Positions 21,878 to 29,946 of a stretch of 64,000 bases of DNA are shown here, piece by piece (within the stretch, counting starts at the first letter, position 1; the number at the start of each line of letters is the position of its first letter). The stretch comes from Cedecea colo (lineage in GTDB: Bacteria; Pseudomonadota; Gammaproteobacteria; Enterobacterales; Enterobacteriaceae). Position numbers and translations under genes: made by a program. The stretch lies in the NCBI RefSeq assembly GCF_011808225.1, contig NZ_SOYS01000009.1:124001-188000 (forward strand), given 5' to 3'. A model generated the notes under the pieces. It made no database searches. It was not told the origin of the DNA and saw only the letters and a program-made list of their open reading frames with translations.

Positions 21878-22414
21878 TTAGATTTTATTCAGCACCAGCT
21901 GGCCTTTGCCATCCAGAGGGATCTGCGTTCCGGGATCTTTATCCATACGTATCTTTCCCTGCTGATCGCCAATGCGGTAGGTCACATCGTAACCCAGCAT
22001 TTTTTCTGATTTATCGTACACCGTTTTACAGCGCTGCTGTGTCGTGGTGTAGGTATCGCGATCCTGCATGGCGCCCTGTACCTGGTTACCGGCGTAACCT
22101 CCACCCAGCGCGCCAACTACAGTGGCAACGTCTTTACCGCGCCCGCCGCCAAACTGATGGCCGATGACGCCGCCCGCAACCGCACCCAGAGCAGAACCCA
22201 CGATGCGGTTTTCATCCTGTACCGGAGCGCGATGCGTTACGGCCACGTTGCGGCACTCTTTACGCGGCGTTTTTACTGTCTCCTTGATTGGCGTCGCAGA
22301 CACCACCTGTGCGTACTGAGGGCCGCGATCAAATACGTTCATACCTGCGACCGCGGCAACTCCAAGTGCTGCGGCCACGCCAATTCCTATACCCGCTAAC
22401 ATTGATTTATTCAC
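21878..22414 (-). CDS. ycfJ: Glycine-zipper protein YcfJ
   Basis: The 178-aa protein has an N-terminal hydrophobic helix (MLAGIGIGVAAALGVAAVAG) and a glycine-zipper segment (GSALGAVAGGVIGHQFGGG ... GALGGGYAGNQVQG), as in SlyB/Rick_17kDa-type envelope proteins, followed by a conserved C-terminal domain. The exact function is unknown; it is likely envelope-associated. I chose the GTG at 22414 because GGAGG lies just upstream and the N-terminus aligns with E. coli YcfJ; an ATG 45 nt upstream would add unrelated residues. Confidence 0.9.
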   Translation of the reverse strand: MNKSMLAGIGIGVAAALGVAAVAGMNVFDRGPQYAQVVSATPIKETVKTPRKECRNVAVTHRAPVQDENRIVGSALGAVAGGVIGHQFGGGRGKDVATVVGALGGGYAGNQVQGAMQDRDTYTTTQQRCKTVYDKSEKMLGYDVTYRIGDQQGKIRMDKDPGTQIPLDGKGQLVLNKI

Positions 22415-22886
22415 AGGACATCCTCCCGGCTGTGTAATTGCTGGCAATTTTGCAACCAATTAAGTCCAGTGACAAATCAGATAAAGGATGAAAAGTGCTA
22501 TTTTACTCTTTAAATCAACAGGTTTCAGAGAACTCCTAAGCATCAAACCTCGGCTCCATTTTCTTCTGCATTGCAGGCGTAAAAATCCGGCTCGCGCCCT
22601 GAGGGATTCCCAGAAAAAGAGACAGGCATAGCGTGATGCGATCTGCTGAATTACGTCCCTAACTTAGTGAGTACACCGCTATGCCGACACGCAGAAGATG
22701 TCAGACTTTTTTCCGCGATGCTTTAGCTCCGGTCCATAAGTATCGCCAGCGCCCCTGCCCGACGCGACTGCTGCCCTGCTAAAGGGAGCATCCCGGACTT
22801 TAACCAGTACCGGTCGACACTTCCGGGAATTGCCCAGGTTAAAAGCAAAATAAAATATGTTGACCGTTTACCGGAAACACGTATCC
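22415..22886. other. Intergenic DNA upstream of ycfJ, no gene recognised
   Basis: About 470 bp with only short frames and no family I can name. The leftward end holds the ycfJ 5' region. The rest may be decayed sequence continuous with the chemoreceptor relic that follows. Confidence 0.4.
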
Positions 22887-23302
22887 TCACCGCGATATGC
22901 CGCTGATTGTTAATAATTTCACCTCCCTGCTCACCCGCCAGCTTTCCCTGTGTGTCGTTGCCGTCGACTGGAGCGGATAGCCAATATCCACATTCATAAA
23001 GTTGCCGGAAGTAGCAGTCTGCGTTAGCAGCGGAACAGAAGCGGCATCTGCCACGTGCGGCGTAAGCGGATTCATCCGCGCGACTTTGGTTTCAGTCCAC
23101 CGATCCACCGTTGCGGGATGTCTTGCCGCCAGCGGGATAAGCATACTGGTAATGGCTTTTGTATTAGCCGAATGAGTAATTGAGTAATTGAGTAATTGAG
23201 TAATTGAGTAATTGAGTAATTGATAAGAATATTTATTGTGAATGCACTCACCACAATTAATACGGTGGCAACTAAAATTCTGGTGCGGAGGGCGCTAAAC
23301 AC
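22887..23302 (-). pseudogene. Remnant of a methyl-accepting chemotaxis (dCache-type) receptor with a repeat-induced frameshift
   Basis: Reading leftward, the ATG at 23302 starts MFSALRTRILVATVLIVVSA, a typical first membrane helix of a chemoreceptor. After the octanucleotide tract (23173-23220) a second frame continues with SANTKAITSMLIPLAARHPA, TVDRWTETKVARMNPLTPHV and GNFMNVDIGYP, resembling the sensor region of Cache-domain chemoreceptors. The two frames differ by one. Coding similarity fades after about 22930, and no second helix, HAMP or signalling domain is present, so the gene is dead unless rearranged. The identification rests on general resemblance. Confidence 0.5.
23173..23220. repeat. 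Six perfect tandem copies of the octanucleotide TGAGTAAT
   Basis: The 8-bp unit repeats six times without change, then breaks at TGATAAG. Because 8 is not a multiple of 3, each gain or loss by slippage shifts the reading frame of the chemoreceptor-like sequence that contains it. Confidence 0.95.
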
Positions 23303-23806
23303 AGGGCAGAACTTTAGATTAACGAATGATTACAATGCTTAGCGGTTGGCCTAAAAGTAACTTAATTTTTTTACACAAATAAAACAAGGGGATAAATATA
23401 AATTCTTTCCAAATAGTTAAGTATAACAAGCGCGCAGGGAGTTAGCCGTAATAATAATCCCGCCTTTCTTTACAGCCTCCAGCTTTTAATACAATCACCC
23501 TGCAACCGAAGCTATTTCTGATATTACTCCGCAATGAAAATAATCTGGCTTTTGATATGCGACAAACAATACTTTGCGAAATAGTTAACAATCAGCGATC
23601 GGTTTATTAACGGCATCGAAATCGGCGCGTTAACGCGTCTAAATTTTCCCTGACACATTATTGCGGGCGGCCTTTCGCGGTTAACATGTTAACGTATTGT
23701 TATTAACTTGCTGTTTTCATTGAAATTTAATAAATCAGATCTGTGTCCCAAAGCTAAACCTTACAATCTGCAATGCTTTGGTCAGGAGAAAATTTAAGGG
23801 ATTATT
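23303..23806. other. AT-rich upstream region of the DcuB-like gene with palindromes
   Basis: No gene is visible in about 500 bp. It contains two perfect palindromes, CGCGTTAACGCG (23626-23637) and GTTAACATGTTAAC (23680-23693), both built on GTTAAC and about 127-180 nt upstream of the transporter start. They may be regulator sites, but I cannot assign the protein. AGGAGAAAA near 23785 precedes the start of the transporter. Confidence 0.45.
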
Positions 23807-25150
23807 ATGGTAGCTGTTGAATTCGTCATCATTATTTTATGTCTGCTTATTGGTACACGCTTTGCCGGGATGGGTCTGGGATTAATTAGCGGCATCGGAC
23901 TGTTTATTCTGACCTTTATTTTTGGGCTGGCGCCGGGTAAACCACCGGTTGACGTCATGCTCACTATTCTTGCCGTTATTGGCTGCGCCGCCACGCTCCA
24001 GACCGCGGGTGGTCTGAATGTGATGATGCAGTTTGCCGAGCGTCTGCTGCGTAAACATCCTCAGCACATTACGCTGCTGGCACCGCTCACCACCTGGACG
24101 CTGACGTTTCTGTGCGGCACCGGGCACGTCGTATACACCATGTTTCCGATTATTGGCGATATCGCGCTGAAAAAAGGCATCCGCCCTGAACGTCCGATGG
24201 CCGTGGCTTCTGTTGCCTCACAGATGGCGATCACCGCCTCGCCTGTCTCCGTTGCCGTTGTGTCACTGGTTTCCATTCTGGCTGCGGGCCAGGGTATAGG
24301 GCGCGCGTGGGGCATTCTGGAAATTCTTTCAGTCTCCGTGCCGGCCTCGCTATTTGGTGTGCTGATCGCCGCGCTCTGGAGCCTGAAACGCGGTAAAAAT
24401 CTGGCGGACGACGCAGAGTTTCAGGCAAAAATTGCCGACCCGAAACAGCGCGACTATATCTACGGCGGCAGTGAAACGCTGATGAACCAGACGTTTCCAA
24501 AGCAGGCATACTGGTCAACGTGGATTTTTTTTACCGGGATTCTGGTGGTAGTGGCGCTCGGTGCGCTCCCGCAGTTACGACCAGCCTTTGATGTGAAAGG
24601 CGTAATGAAGCCGTTGTCCATGAATCTGGTGATTCAGATGATGATGCTGATTGCCGGTGCGGTGATGCTTATCCTGTGCAAAGTAAATGCCACAGCCATT
24701 GCAAATGGCGCGGTGTTTAAAGCCGGGATGGTGGCGATTTTCTCGGTATTTGGCGTAGCATGGATGAGCGATACGTTTTTCCAGGCGCATCTCGAAGCGC
24801 TGAAAATGGCGCTGGAAGGCGTGGTGAAAAGCCACCCGTGGACCTACGCGATAGTGCTGTTCCTGGTTTCTAAACTGGTGAACAGCCAGGCCGCAGCCCT
24901 GACGGCGGTAGCCCCGATGGGACTGATGCTGGGCGTAGAACCCAAAATGCTGATTGCCTTCTTCCCCGCATCCTACGGTTATTTTGTGCTGCCGACCTAC
25001 CCAAGCGATCTGGCCTGTATCGGCTTTGACCGCTCCGGTACCACACGCATTGGCAAATTTATCATCAACCACAGCTTTATTCTGCCGGGGTTGATCGGCG
25101 TGAGCTGCGCCTGTGTGGCGAGTTATTTACTGGTGATGACGCTCTTTTAG
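23807..25150 (+). CDS. DcuA/DcuB-family anaerobic C4-dicarboxylate transporter
   Basis: The 447-aa protein has 10-12 hydrophobic helices and many DcuB signatures: PGKPPVDVMLTILAVIGCAA, FLCGTGHVVYTMFPIIGDIA, IRPERPMAVASVASQMAITA, SPVSVAVVSLVSILA, LVSKLVNSQAAALTA and FDRSGTTRIGKFIINHSFIL. DcuB exchanges fumarate for succinate at the inner membrane during fumarate respiration. It is closer to DcuB than DcuA by these motifs, but it is not next to fumB or dcuSR, so it may be a paralogue. Confidence 0.88.
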   Translation: MVAVEFVIIILCLLIGTRFAGMGLGLISGIGLFILTFIFGLAPGKPPVDVMLTILAVIGCAATLQTAGGLNVMMQFAERLLRKHPQHITLLAPLTTWTLTFLCGTGHVVYTMFPIIGDIALKKGIRPERPMAVASVASQMAITASPVSVAVVSLVSILAAGQGIGRAWGILEILSVSVPASLFGVLIAALWSLKRGKNLADDAEFQAKIADPKQRDYIYGGSETLMNQTFPKQAYWSTWIFFTGILVVVALGALPQLRPAFDVKGVMKPLSMNLVIQMMMLIAGAVMLILCKVNATAIANGAVFKAGMVAIFSVFGVAWMSDTFFQAHLEALKMALEGVVKSHPWTYAIVLFLVSKLVNSQAAALTAVAPMGLMLGVEPKMLIAFFPASYGYFVLPTYPSDLACIGFDRSGTTRIGKFIINHSFILPGLIGVSCACVASYLLVMTLF

Positions 25151-25151
25151 G

Positions 25152-25217
25152 GTGGCGTTAACGACGCGTTTATCCGCCCCATAAATAAAGGCGGATAAGC
25201 GTTAGCGTTTTCGCCCT
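25152..25217. repeat. REP-like inverted repeat after the DcuB-like gene
   Basis: GTGGCGTTAACGACGCGTTT then ATCCGCC is mirrored by GGCGGATAAGCGTTAGCG after an AT-rich spacer. This is a REP-pair-like structure and a possible transcript end for the DcuB-like gene and the convergent yecJ. Confidence 0.55.
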
Positions 25218-25228
25218 AAGACTGCGGA

Positions 25229-25480
25229 TTAATTTGCGTCTTTCTGCGGAGTGAATTTCAGCTCGATAAGCGCAATGGCCTTTTGAATCGCACGGCGAGT
25301 TACCGGATCCGCCGCCGCAGGATGGGTTGCGAAATCGATAGTCTTAAGCTGGCCTGCCATCTTGTCGCGCACTTCAACCGGGGCAATGACGTCAATCACG
25401 TCCAGAATTTGTTTAATCACCAGCTGGCAGGCGATCACGTCGGAAACCAGCTCCTGGTCGGCGGATAATTGTTCAGACAT
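25229..25480 (-). CDS. yecJ: DUF2766 family protein YecJ
   Basis: An 83-aa cytoplasmic protein beginning [20 protein letters not shown] and predicted to be mostly helical. It matches E. coli YecJ, whose function is unknown. The ATG at 25480 is preceded by AGGAG at a good distance; the longer frame upstream adds unrelated residues. Its place next to azuCR and before yecR-ftnA follows E. coli. Confidence 0.85.
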   Translation of the reverse strand: MSEQLSADQELVSDVIACQLVIKQILDVIDVIAPVEVRDKMAGQLKTIDFATHPAAADPVTRRAIQKAIALIELKFTPQKDAN

Positions 25481-25958
25481 CTTTTTCTCCTGTTTCATAT
25501 TGCGCGTCATAGTACATGCGCCATCAAGCACGAGGCAACAATACATTCTGAAGGCATACCGGTAGGTACGATCTGCTCTGCGGCGAGGAAGTGAGGCTCA
25601 ACGTCTACCCTGATATTCACTTCACCTCGCAGAATCTTATGCCTGAAAGTGCGCAAGGCCATTCATTTAAGTACAGGACCAATAAAGTGGAATCGCGTCT
25701 CATTAAAGAGCTTCTTTTACGCCAGGTTACAAATGCGGTGACCGACATCAAGCTTATCCTTCTGCATACCCATCCGCAGAAGATGGCGCAGAAAGCGAAA
25801 GGCAGAAGATATCAAAACAGAGGAGCGGAGAGTAATTGAAGCTCCGATCGGTCACCGTTACGAAGAGCGCTGGGGCAATAACAAACTGTTCAAAACTTTT
25901 TCCACGAAGTCGCGGTACGTGAGGCTGTTTCACATCCATAAGCCTGAATTGCGGACAC
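25481..25958. other. Intergenic region between yecJ and azuCR, no gene recognised
   Basis: An 82-codon frame opens at 25591, but its product (basic, with no domain I know) and weak start signals do not support it. The region otherwise holds the upstream DNA of yecJ and the downstream end of azuCR. Confidence 0.4.
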
Positions 25959-26126
25959 AAAAAAACCTGCCTCGGCAGGTTTTTTTAGCATCACGCTTTC
26001 TCAGAACATCGCGCCCGGCGGTACGTCTTTGAAGGTTTTGCAGTAGTTTTCAAACATGCTTTTCAGGATTTTGCGCAGTTTCATTATGTACTCCGGTTTT
26101 TATTTATACAGGCGTTGCTCGTTATG
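25959..26126 (-). ncRNA. azuCR: AzuCR (IsrB) dual-function small RNA
   Basis: The transcript is predicted from a -10-like TATTAT (26138-26133 on the minus strand) to an intrinsic terminator (ACCTGCC/GGCAGGT with a T-run to 25959), about 165 nt, close to the 164 nt of E. coli AzuCR. It encodes the AzuC small protein. In E. coli AzuCR affects central carbon metabolism both through AzuC (GlpD) and by base pairing, and it is CRP-regulated. A near-perfect CRP site lies upstream at 26167. Confidence 0.75.
26001..26084 (-). CDS. azuC: Small protein AzuC
   Basis: The 27-codon frame reads MKLRKILKSMFENYCKTFKD followed by VPPGAMF, nearly identical to the 28-aa E. coli AzuC (which, as I recall, has N for E12, N for A25 and an extra C-terminal Arg). 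It is an amphipathic basic helix that associates with the membrane and GlpD in E. coli. GGAG lies 8 nt before the ATG. It is too short for usual ORF calling. Confidence 0.9.
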   Translation of the reverse strand: MKLRKILKSMFENYCKTFKDVPPGAMF

Positions 26127-26166
26127 CGGCCTATAATATGACTTCCATCACATAAATCAATCATTT

Positions 26167-26182
26167 TGTGATGCCAATCACA
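26167..26182. promoter_or_regulatory. CRP-binding site between azuCR and the MFS gene
   Basis: TGTGATGCCAATCACA matches the CRP consensus TGTGA-N6-TCACA exactly. A weaker copy (TATGA-N6-TCACA) lies at 26136-26151, overlapping the azuCR -10. The pair could activate and/or repress azuCR, and the strong site could also act on the divergent MFS gene at 26300. Confidence 0.75.
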
Positions 26183-26299
26183 AAAAATATCTGTAGCTTT
26201 TACAGGCTGTACCTGTCAAACCGCTTGCAAATCCGGTACTTACCTGATTATCTGTTTCGGTAAAATTTTAAAACATCATTTTAATTTCGAGCGGCAACC

Positions 26300-27718
26300 A
26301 TGTCTGATAACCTTCCTTCCGCGCAAAAACGCGGCATATCCTTAACCGCGCTGCTGGTCGCTGGCGCATTTTTTATGGAGTTCCTCGACGGGACGGTGAT
26401 AGCCACCGCTCTACCGGAGATGGCGCGAACCTTCGGCGTGGATGCCGTGGACCTGAATACAGGCATGAGCGCCTATCTGCTCACCCTTGCGGTACTTATT
26501 CCCGCCAGCGGCTGGATTGCCGACCGCTTTGGCGCGCGTAAAGTTTTTACCCTGGCGCTGGGTATTTTCACCGTCGCCTCCGTGCTGTGCGGCCTCGCCA
26601 ACAGCCTTGAGCAGTTTGTCGCCATGCGCGTTTTACAGGGCACTGGCGGTGCGTTAATGGTGCCGGTAGGCCGTCTTGCAGTATTAAGAACGACGCCGAA
26701 AAACCAGCTAATCGCCGCCATAGCGACCTTAACCTGGCCTGCGCTGGTCGCCCCTATTATCGGACCGCCGCTGGGCGGGTTTATCACCAGCTATGCGTCA
26801 TGGCGCTGGATTTTTTATATCAACCTTCCTCTCGGGCTTGCTGCCATGGCGCTGGCCTGGCGGCTGATACCGGACGTGCACGATGACGAGCGCCGCCCGT
26901 TTGATGGCATAGGTTTTGTCAGTACCGCGATCGCTATGATCTGTCTGGTATACGGGCTGGAAATGCTGGGCGAAGCCAGTATCAACGTTGTCGCTACGCT
27001 AGCTTTACTGACGGCGGGAGCGGCAGCGCTGTGGTTTTCACTCCGCCATTTTAAACACGCGGCGCATCCCATGATTCGGCTGGATGCGCTTAAAGTGCAG
27101 ACTTTCGGCGTCACGATGTACGGCGGCTCGCTGTTTCGCACCTCGATCAGCGCCGTGCCGTTTTTACTGCCGCTGCTGTTTCAGGTTGGATTTGGCATGG
27201 ATGCGTTTCATTCTGGCCTGCTGGTGCTGGCGGTATTCGCGGGCAACCTGACGATGAAACCCGGCACCACGCCGCTTATCCGTGCGCTTGGGTTTAAAAA
27301 GCTGCTCATCATTAACGGCTTGCTGAACGTGGCCGCGCTGCTTGCCTGCGCTTTCCTCACGCCACACACCGCAACGTGGATGACCATCATCATCCTGTTC
27401 CTTGGCGGACTGTTTCGTTCGATGCAGTTCACCGGCATCAGTACGCTGGCTTTTGCGGATATTCCCGCCCGGCAGATGAGCTACGCCAATACGCTATTCA
27501 GCACGGCGACCCAGCTTTCCGTAGGGCTCGGCATCACGCTTGGCGCCATCGGGATCAGGCTGGGGGAGAAAATCAGCGGGTGGCTGGGACTGAGCGCCCT
27601 GCCCGGTATCAGCATCAAAATCTCGTTTATATTGATTACGCTTATCTGCCTGATCGGACTTTTTGATTTACTGCGTCTGCCGCGCACGGCGGGCAGTTCA
27701 GTTTCAAATAAGAAGTAA
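26300..27718 (+). CDS. DHA2-family MFS drug efflux transporter, MdtD-like
   Basis: The 472-aa protein has about 14 predicted helices, motif A (GWIADRFGARKVF), motif C region (LVAPIIGPPLGGFITSYASW) and an N-terminal helix with the conserved acidic residue in FMEFLDGTVIATALPEM, all typical of the DHA2 family and most like E. coli MdtD. It should export a small molecule at the expense of the proton gradient; the substrate is unknown. E. coli mdtD lies with mdtABC-baeSR, so this is a separate locus. Confidence 0.85.
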   Translation: MSDNLPSAQKRGISLTALLVAGAFFMEFLDGTVIATALPEMARTFGVDAVDLNTGMSAYLLTLAVLIPASGWIADRFGARKVFTLALGIFTVASVLCGLANSLEQFVAMRVLQGTGGALMVPVGRLAVLRTTPKNQLIAAIATLTWPALVAPIIGPPLGGFITSYASWRWIFYINLPLGLAAMALAWRLIPDVHDDERRPFDGIGFVSTAIAMICLVYGLEMLGEASINVVATLALLTAGAAALWFSLRHFKHAAHPMIRLDALKVQTFGVTMYGGSLFRTSISAVPFLLPLLFQVGFGMDAFHSGLLVLAVFAGNLTMKPGTTPLIRALGFKKLLIINGLLNVAALLACAFLTPHTATWMTIIILFLGGLFRSMQFTGISTLAFADIPARQMSYANTLFSTATQLSVGLGITLGAIGIRLGEKISGWLGLSALPGISIKISFILITLICLIGLFDLLRLPRTAGSSVSNKK

Positions 27719-27740
27719 TGCGAGGAAGGTGCCGGCGCTA

Positions 27741-27770
27741 AAAAACGGCTAGCGTTTGCCAGCCGTTTTT
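27741..27770. terminator. Bidirectional terminator between the MFS gene and the RpiB-like gene
   Basis: AAAAACGGCT and AGCCGTTTTT are separated by 10 bases. T-runs on both strands serve the convergent genes. Confidence 0.85.
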
Positions 27771-27777
27771 CCCTTGA

Positions 27778-28416
27778 TTACGCAAGGATTCCGCGAACGA
27801 ACGCGGCAATCTCTTCATTCTGGCAATTTTCGAAGAAGCACTTCTGGAAGCGCTCGCCGGAAACGGCCGTTTTGACCAGCTCAGGGTCGATAGCACGCAG
27901 CGTGTCGAGATAATTCTCTTTTACCACGGCCGCTTTAACCTGGCTGAGAATACCGGCGTTACGCACCTGCGGCTCTTTACGCTCAACCGGATAACCTTCG
28001 CCTTTACGGCCGGTAAAAGCTTTTTCGAAGATGTAACGTACGTTCAGCTCGGCACCCCAGCCGAAGCCTTTAGCGAACGGCAACGCCAGCGCGTTGCCGT
28101 TGTTAATCTGCGAGAACAGGAAGGCATCCGCAGGGTCAATGCAGTAGCCGCACATCACGCCCGGATGAATATTCAGCGACATCAGCGCGCCCTGACCCGT
28201 ACCGCAACCTGTAACCACAAAATCAACCGCTTTGGCGTTGAGCAAAATGCTTGCCATGATGCCCAGGTGGATGTAGGTCAGGTGATGATCCTGCTCATCG
28301 TTCATGCCGACGTTATAAACCGGATACTCTTTCTCAGCCGCAACCGCCTGCAACTCTTTAAGGATGATGGCGTTTTTGCCAGCCTGACTGTTTTCCATCA
28401 TCAATGCAATTTTCAT
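27778..28416 (-). CDS. RpiB/LacA/LacB-family sugar-phosphate isomerase-like protein
   Basis: The 212-aa protein starts MKIALMMENSQAGKNAIILK and contains the family core VVTGCGTGQGALMSLNIHPG, where the catalytic Cys of RpiB-type isomerases sits, followed by a C-terminal extension of about 70 residues not found in short RpiB. Such enzymes interconvert aldose and ketose phosphates; the substrate is unknown. AGGAGA precedes the ATG at 28416, preferred over an ATG 30 nt upstream. It stands alone. Confidence 0.75.
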   Translation of the reverse strand: MKIALMMENSQAGKNAIILKELQAVAAEKEYPVYNVGMNDEQDHHLTYIHLGIMASILLNAKAVDFVVTGCGTGQGALMSLNIHPGVMCGYCIDPADAFLFSQINNGNALALPFAKGFGWGAELNVRYIFEKAFTGRKGEGYPVERKEPQVRNAGILSQVKAAVVKENYLDTLRAIDPELVKTAVSGERFQKCFFENCQNEEIAAFVRGILA

Positions 28417-28792
28417 TCTTTCGTCTCCTGATTGGATCACCGGCATTCCTGAGCGAAAAGCCGTGATGAATAGTCATGGTGAAGTGCATATATGAACTAA
28501 CCATACTATCTGGCAAACATACTTTCAAATTTAATGAAAAATTGTTTTAAAAAATTAAGATACGCTCACATTTCTGCTAACCGCCGGCTCCGATCGCTGC
28601 TGGCGTTGCGCAGGCCCGCTGGTTTTCCCTCTGAAAGAAACGAAAAACCTCCTGCTTGTTTAAGAAAAAATTTGCCTTAAAGATGCATTTTAGCCTGATT
28701 TTAAATAAAATTTTCTCACTTTATACCGCCGATGATCGCCGGGATTTCAGACGTGCTACCCTGTAAAAAAGTGCCAGCCGAGGCTTCATATT
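28417..28792. other. Intergenic region between RpiB-like gene and yecR
   Basis: Divergent upstream regions of the RpiB-like gene and yecR. A GCCGATGA sequence near 28729 resembles a sigma-28 -10 element but lacks a matching -35 at the right distance. No gene seen. Confidence 0.4.
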
Positions 28793-29137
28793 ATGCATCG
28801 TTCTTCTTTATGTATTGCCATCCTTTTACTGGGTGGCTGCACCTTCAATAAAACGCCGGAACCGGTTAAAAGCAGCGAAGTGGCGGGCGTGGTGCGCCTT
28901 GGATTCGATCTCGCTCCGCTGCAAAAAGGAAAAGTTGATACCTTTATCGCGCAGTCTACCGCCAGCCACCAGTGTCAGCAGTGGGGATATATCGCCGCCT
29001 TCCCCTATGGTGAGCCGATAAAAACCTGTAGCCTGAGCAGCGGTGCTTTATGTCTGAATCAGAAAGTAACCCTTGAGTACCAGTGCCGCGGGGTCGGCAT
29101 GGAAAAATATCTCCGGGATGAGCTGATAGTGCAATAA
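28793..29137 (+). CDS. yecR: YecR-like lipoprotein
   Basis: The 114-aa precursor starts MHRSSLCIAILLLGGCTFNK, a lipoprotein signal with the lipobox LLGGC; the modified Cys is residue 16. The mature part resembles E. coli YecR (AGVVRLGFDL, SHQCQQWGYIAAFPYGEP, LCLNQKVTLEYQCRG). YecR is a small envelope lipoprotein of unknown role whose E. coli gene belongs to the FlhDC flagellar regulon. It is placed before ftnA as in E. coli. Confidence 0.85.
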   Translation: MHRSSLCIAILLLGGCTFNKTPEPVKSSEVAGVVRLGFDLAPLQKGKVDTFIAQSTASHQCQQWGYIAAFPYGEPIKTCSLSSGALCLNQKVTLEYQCRGVGMEKYLRDELIVQ

Positions 29138-29387
29138 TCGTCTCCATAGCGATATTAAGTAAAATCTGCGACGCTGCGGGAATTTATAAATCGTGCGGCG
29201 TCAGCCCTGTCTGCCAACTATATTTTTAAACAATAATAATTATTACCGCCGTTTAATTTTAAAATTAAAAAAGAATAATATTAGCAACCATTCTCATTAC
29301 GGCAATTTAATAACAATTTATTTGCATTATTAACTTTAAAAAAATAGAGTAGCGCCACTGTCGGATCGCAATTAAATGGAGCTCGCT

Positions 29388-29885
29388 ATGCTGAAAACAG
29401 ATATGGTCGAAAAACTTAACCAACAAATGAATCTTGAACTGTATTCCTCTTTGCTATACCAGCAGATGAGCGCATGGTGCAGCTACCACAGCTTTGAAGG
29501 TGCCGCGGCGTTCCTGCGTCGCCATGCGACGGAAGAGATGGAACATATGCAGCGCCTGTTTGCCTATTTGACCGATACCGGAAATATGCCGCGCATTAAT
29601 GCAGTGCCCACGCCCTTTAGCGAATACGAATCTCTGGACGCTTTATTTAAAGCGACCTATGAACACGAGCAGCTAATTACCAGCAAGATTAATGAACTGG
29701 CTCACGCGGCGATGACTTCTCAGGATTACCCGACCTTTAATTTCCTGCAGTGGTACGTTGCCGAGCAGCATGAAGAAGAGAAGCTGTTTAAGTCGGTGCT
29801 GGATAAACTTAGCCTGGTCGGTAAAAGTGGTGAAGGACTTTATTTTGTGGATAAAGAACTTGCCACCCTTGATACCCAGGCCTGA
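29388..29885 (+). CDS. ftnA: Bacterial non-haem ferritin FtnA
   Basis: FtnA forms a 24-subunit shell that oxidises and stores iron in the cytoplasm. The 165-aa chain keeps the ferroxidase ligands Glu17, Glu50 and His53 ([18 protein letters not shown]) and the later acidic cluster ([15 protein letters not shown]). GGAG precedes the ATG at 29388 closely; an upstream in-frame ATG (29376) is less likely. A terminator follows. Confidence 0.97.
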   Translation: MLKTDMVEKLNQQMNLELYSSLLYQQMSAWCSYHSFEGAAAFLRRHATEEMEHMQRLFAYLTDTGNMPRINAVPTPFSEYESLDALFKATYEHEQLITSKINELAHAAMTSQDYPTFNFLQWYVAEQHEEEKLFKSVLDKLSLVGKSGEGLYFVDKELATLDTQA

Positions 29886-29906
29886 TGTGAAGCAATAAGC
29901 GTTACC

Positions 29907-29946
29907 CGGGCCGAAGCGCTTGTACACTCTGGCCCGTTTTAGTTTT
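29907..29946. terminator. Intrinsic terminator between ftnA and yecA
   Basis: CGGGCC and GGCCCG arms flank an 18-base loop, followed by TTTTAGTTTT on the plus strand, 22 nt after the ftnA stop. Confidence 0.65.

Noticed and set aside
23550-23570. TTGAT-N4-GACAA before the DcuB-like gene as an FNR site
   Set aside because: Only the left half fits TTGAT-N4-ATCAA; the right half is too degenerate to claim.
25591-25839. 82-codon frame between yecJ and azuCR
   Set aside because: There is no good ribosome site and no familiar family; basic composition and neighbouring stops suggest chance.
28725-28740. GCCGATGA upstream of yecR as a sigma-28 promoter
   Set aside because: The -35 position reads AATTTTCT, which does not fit the consensus.
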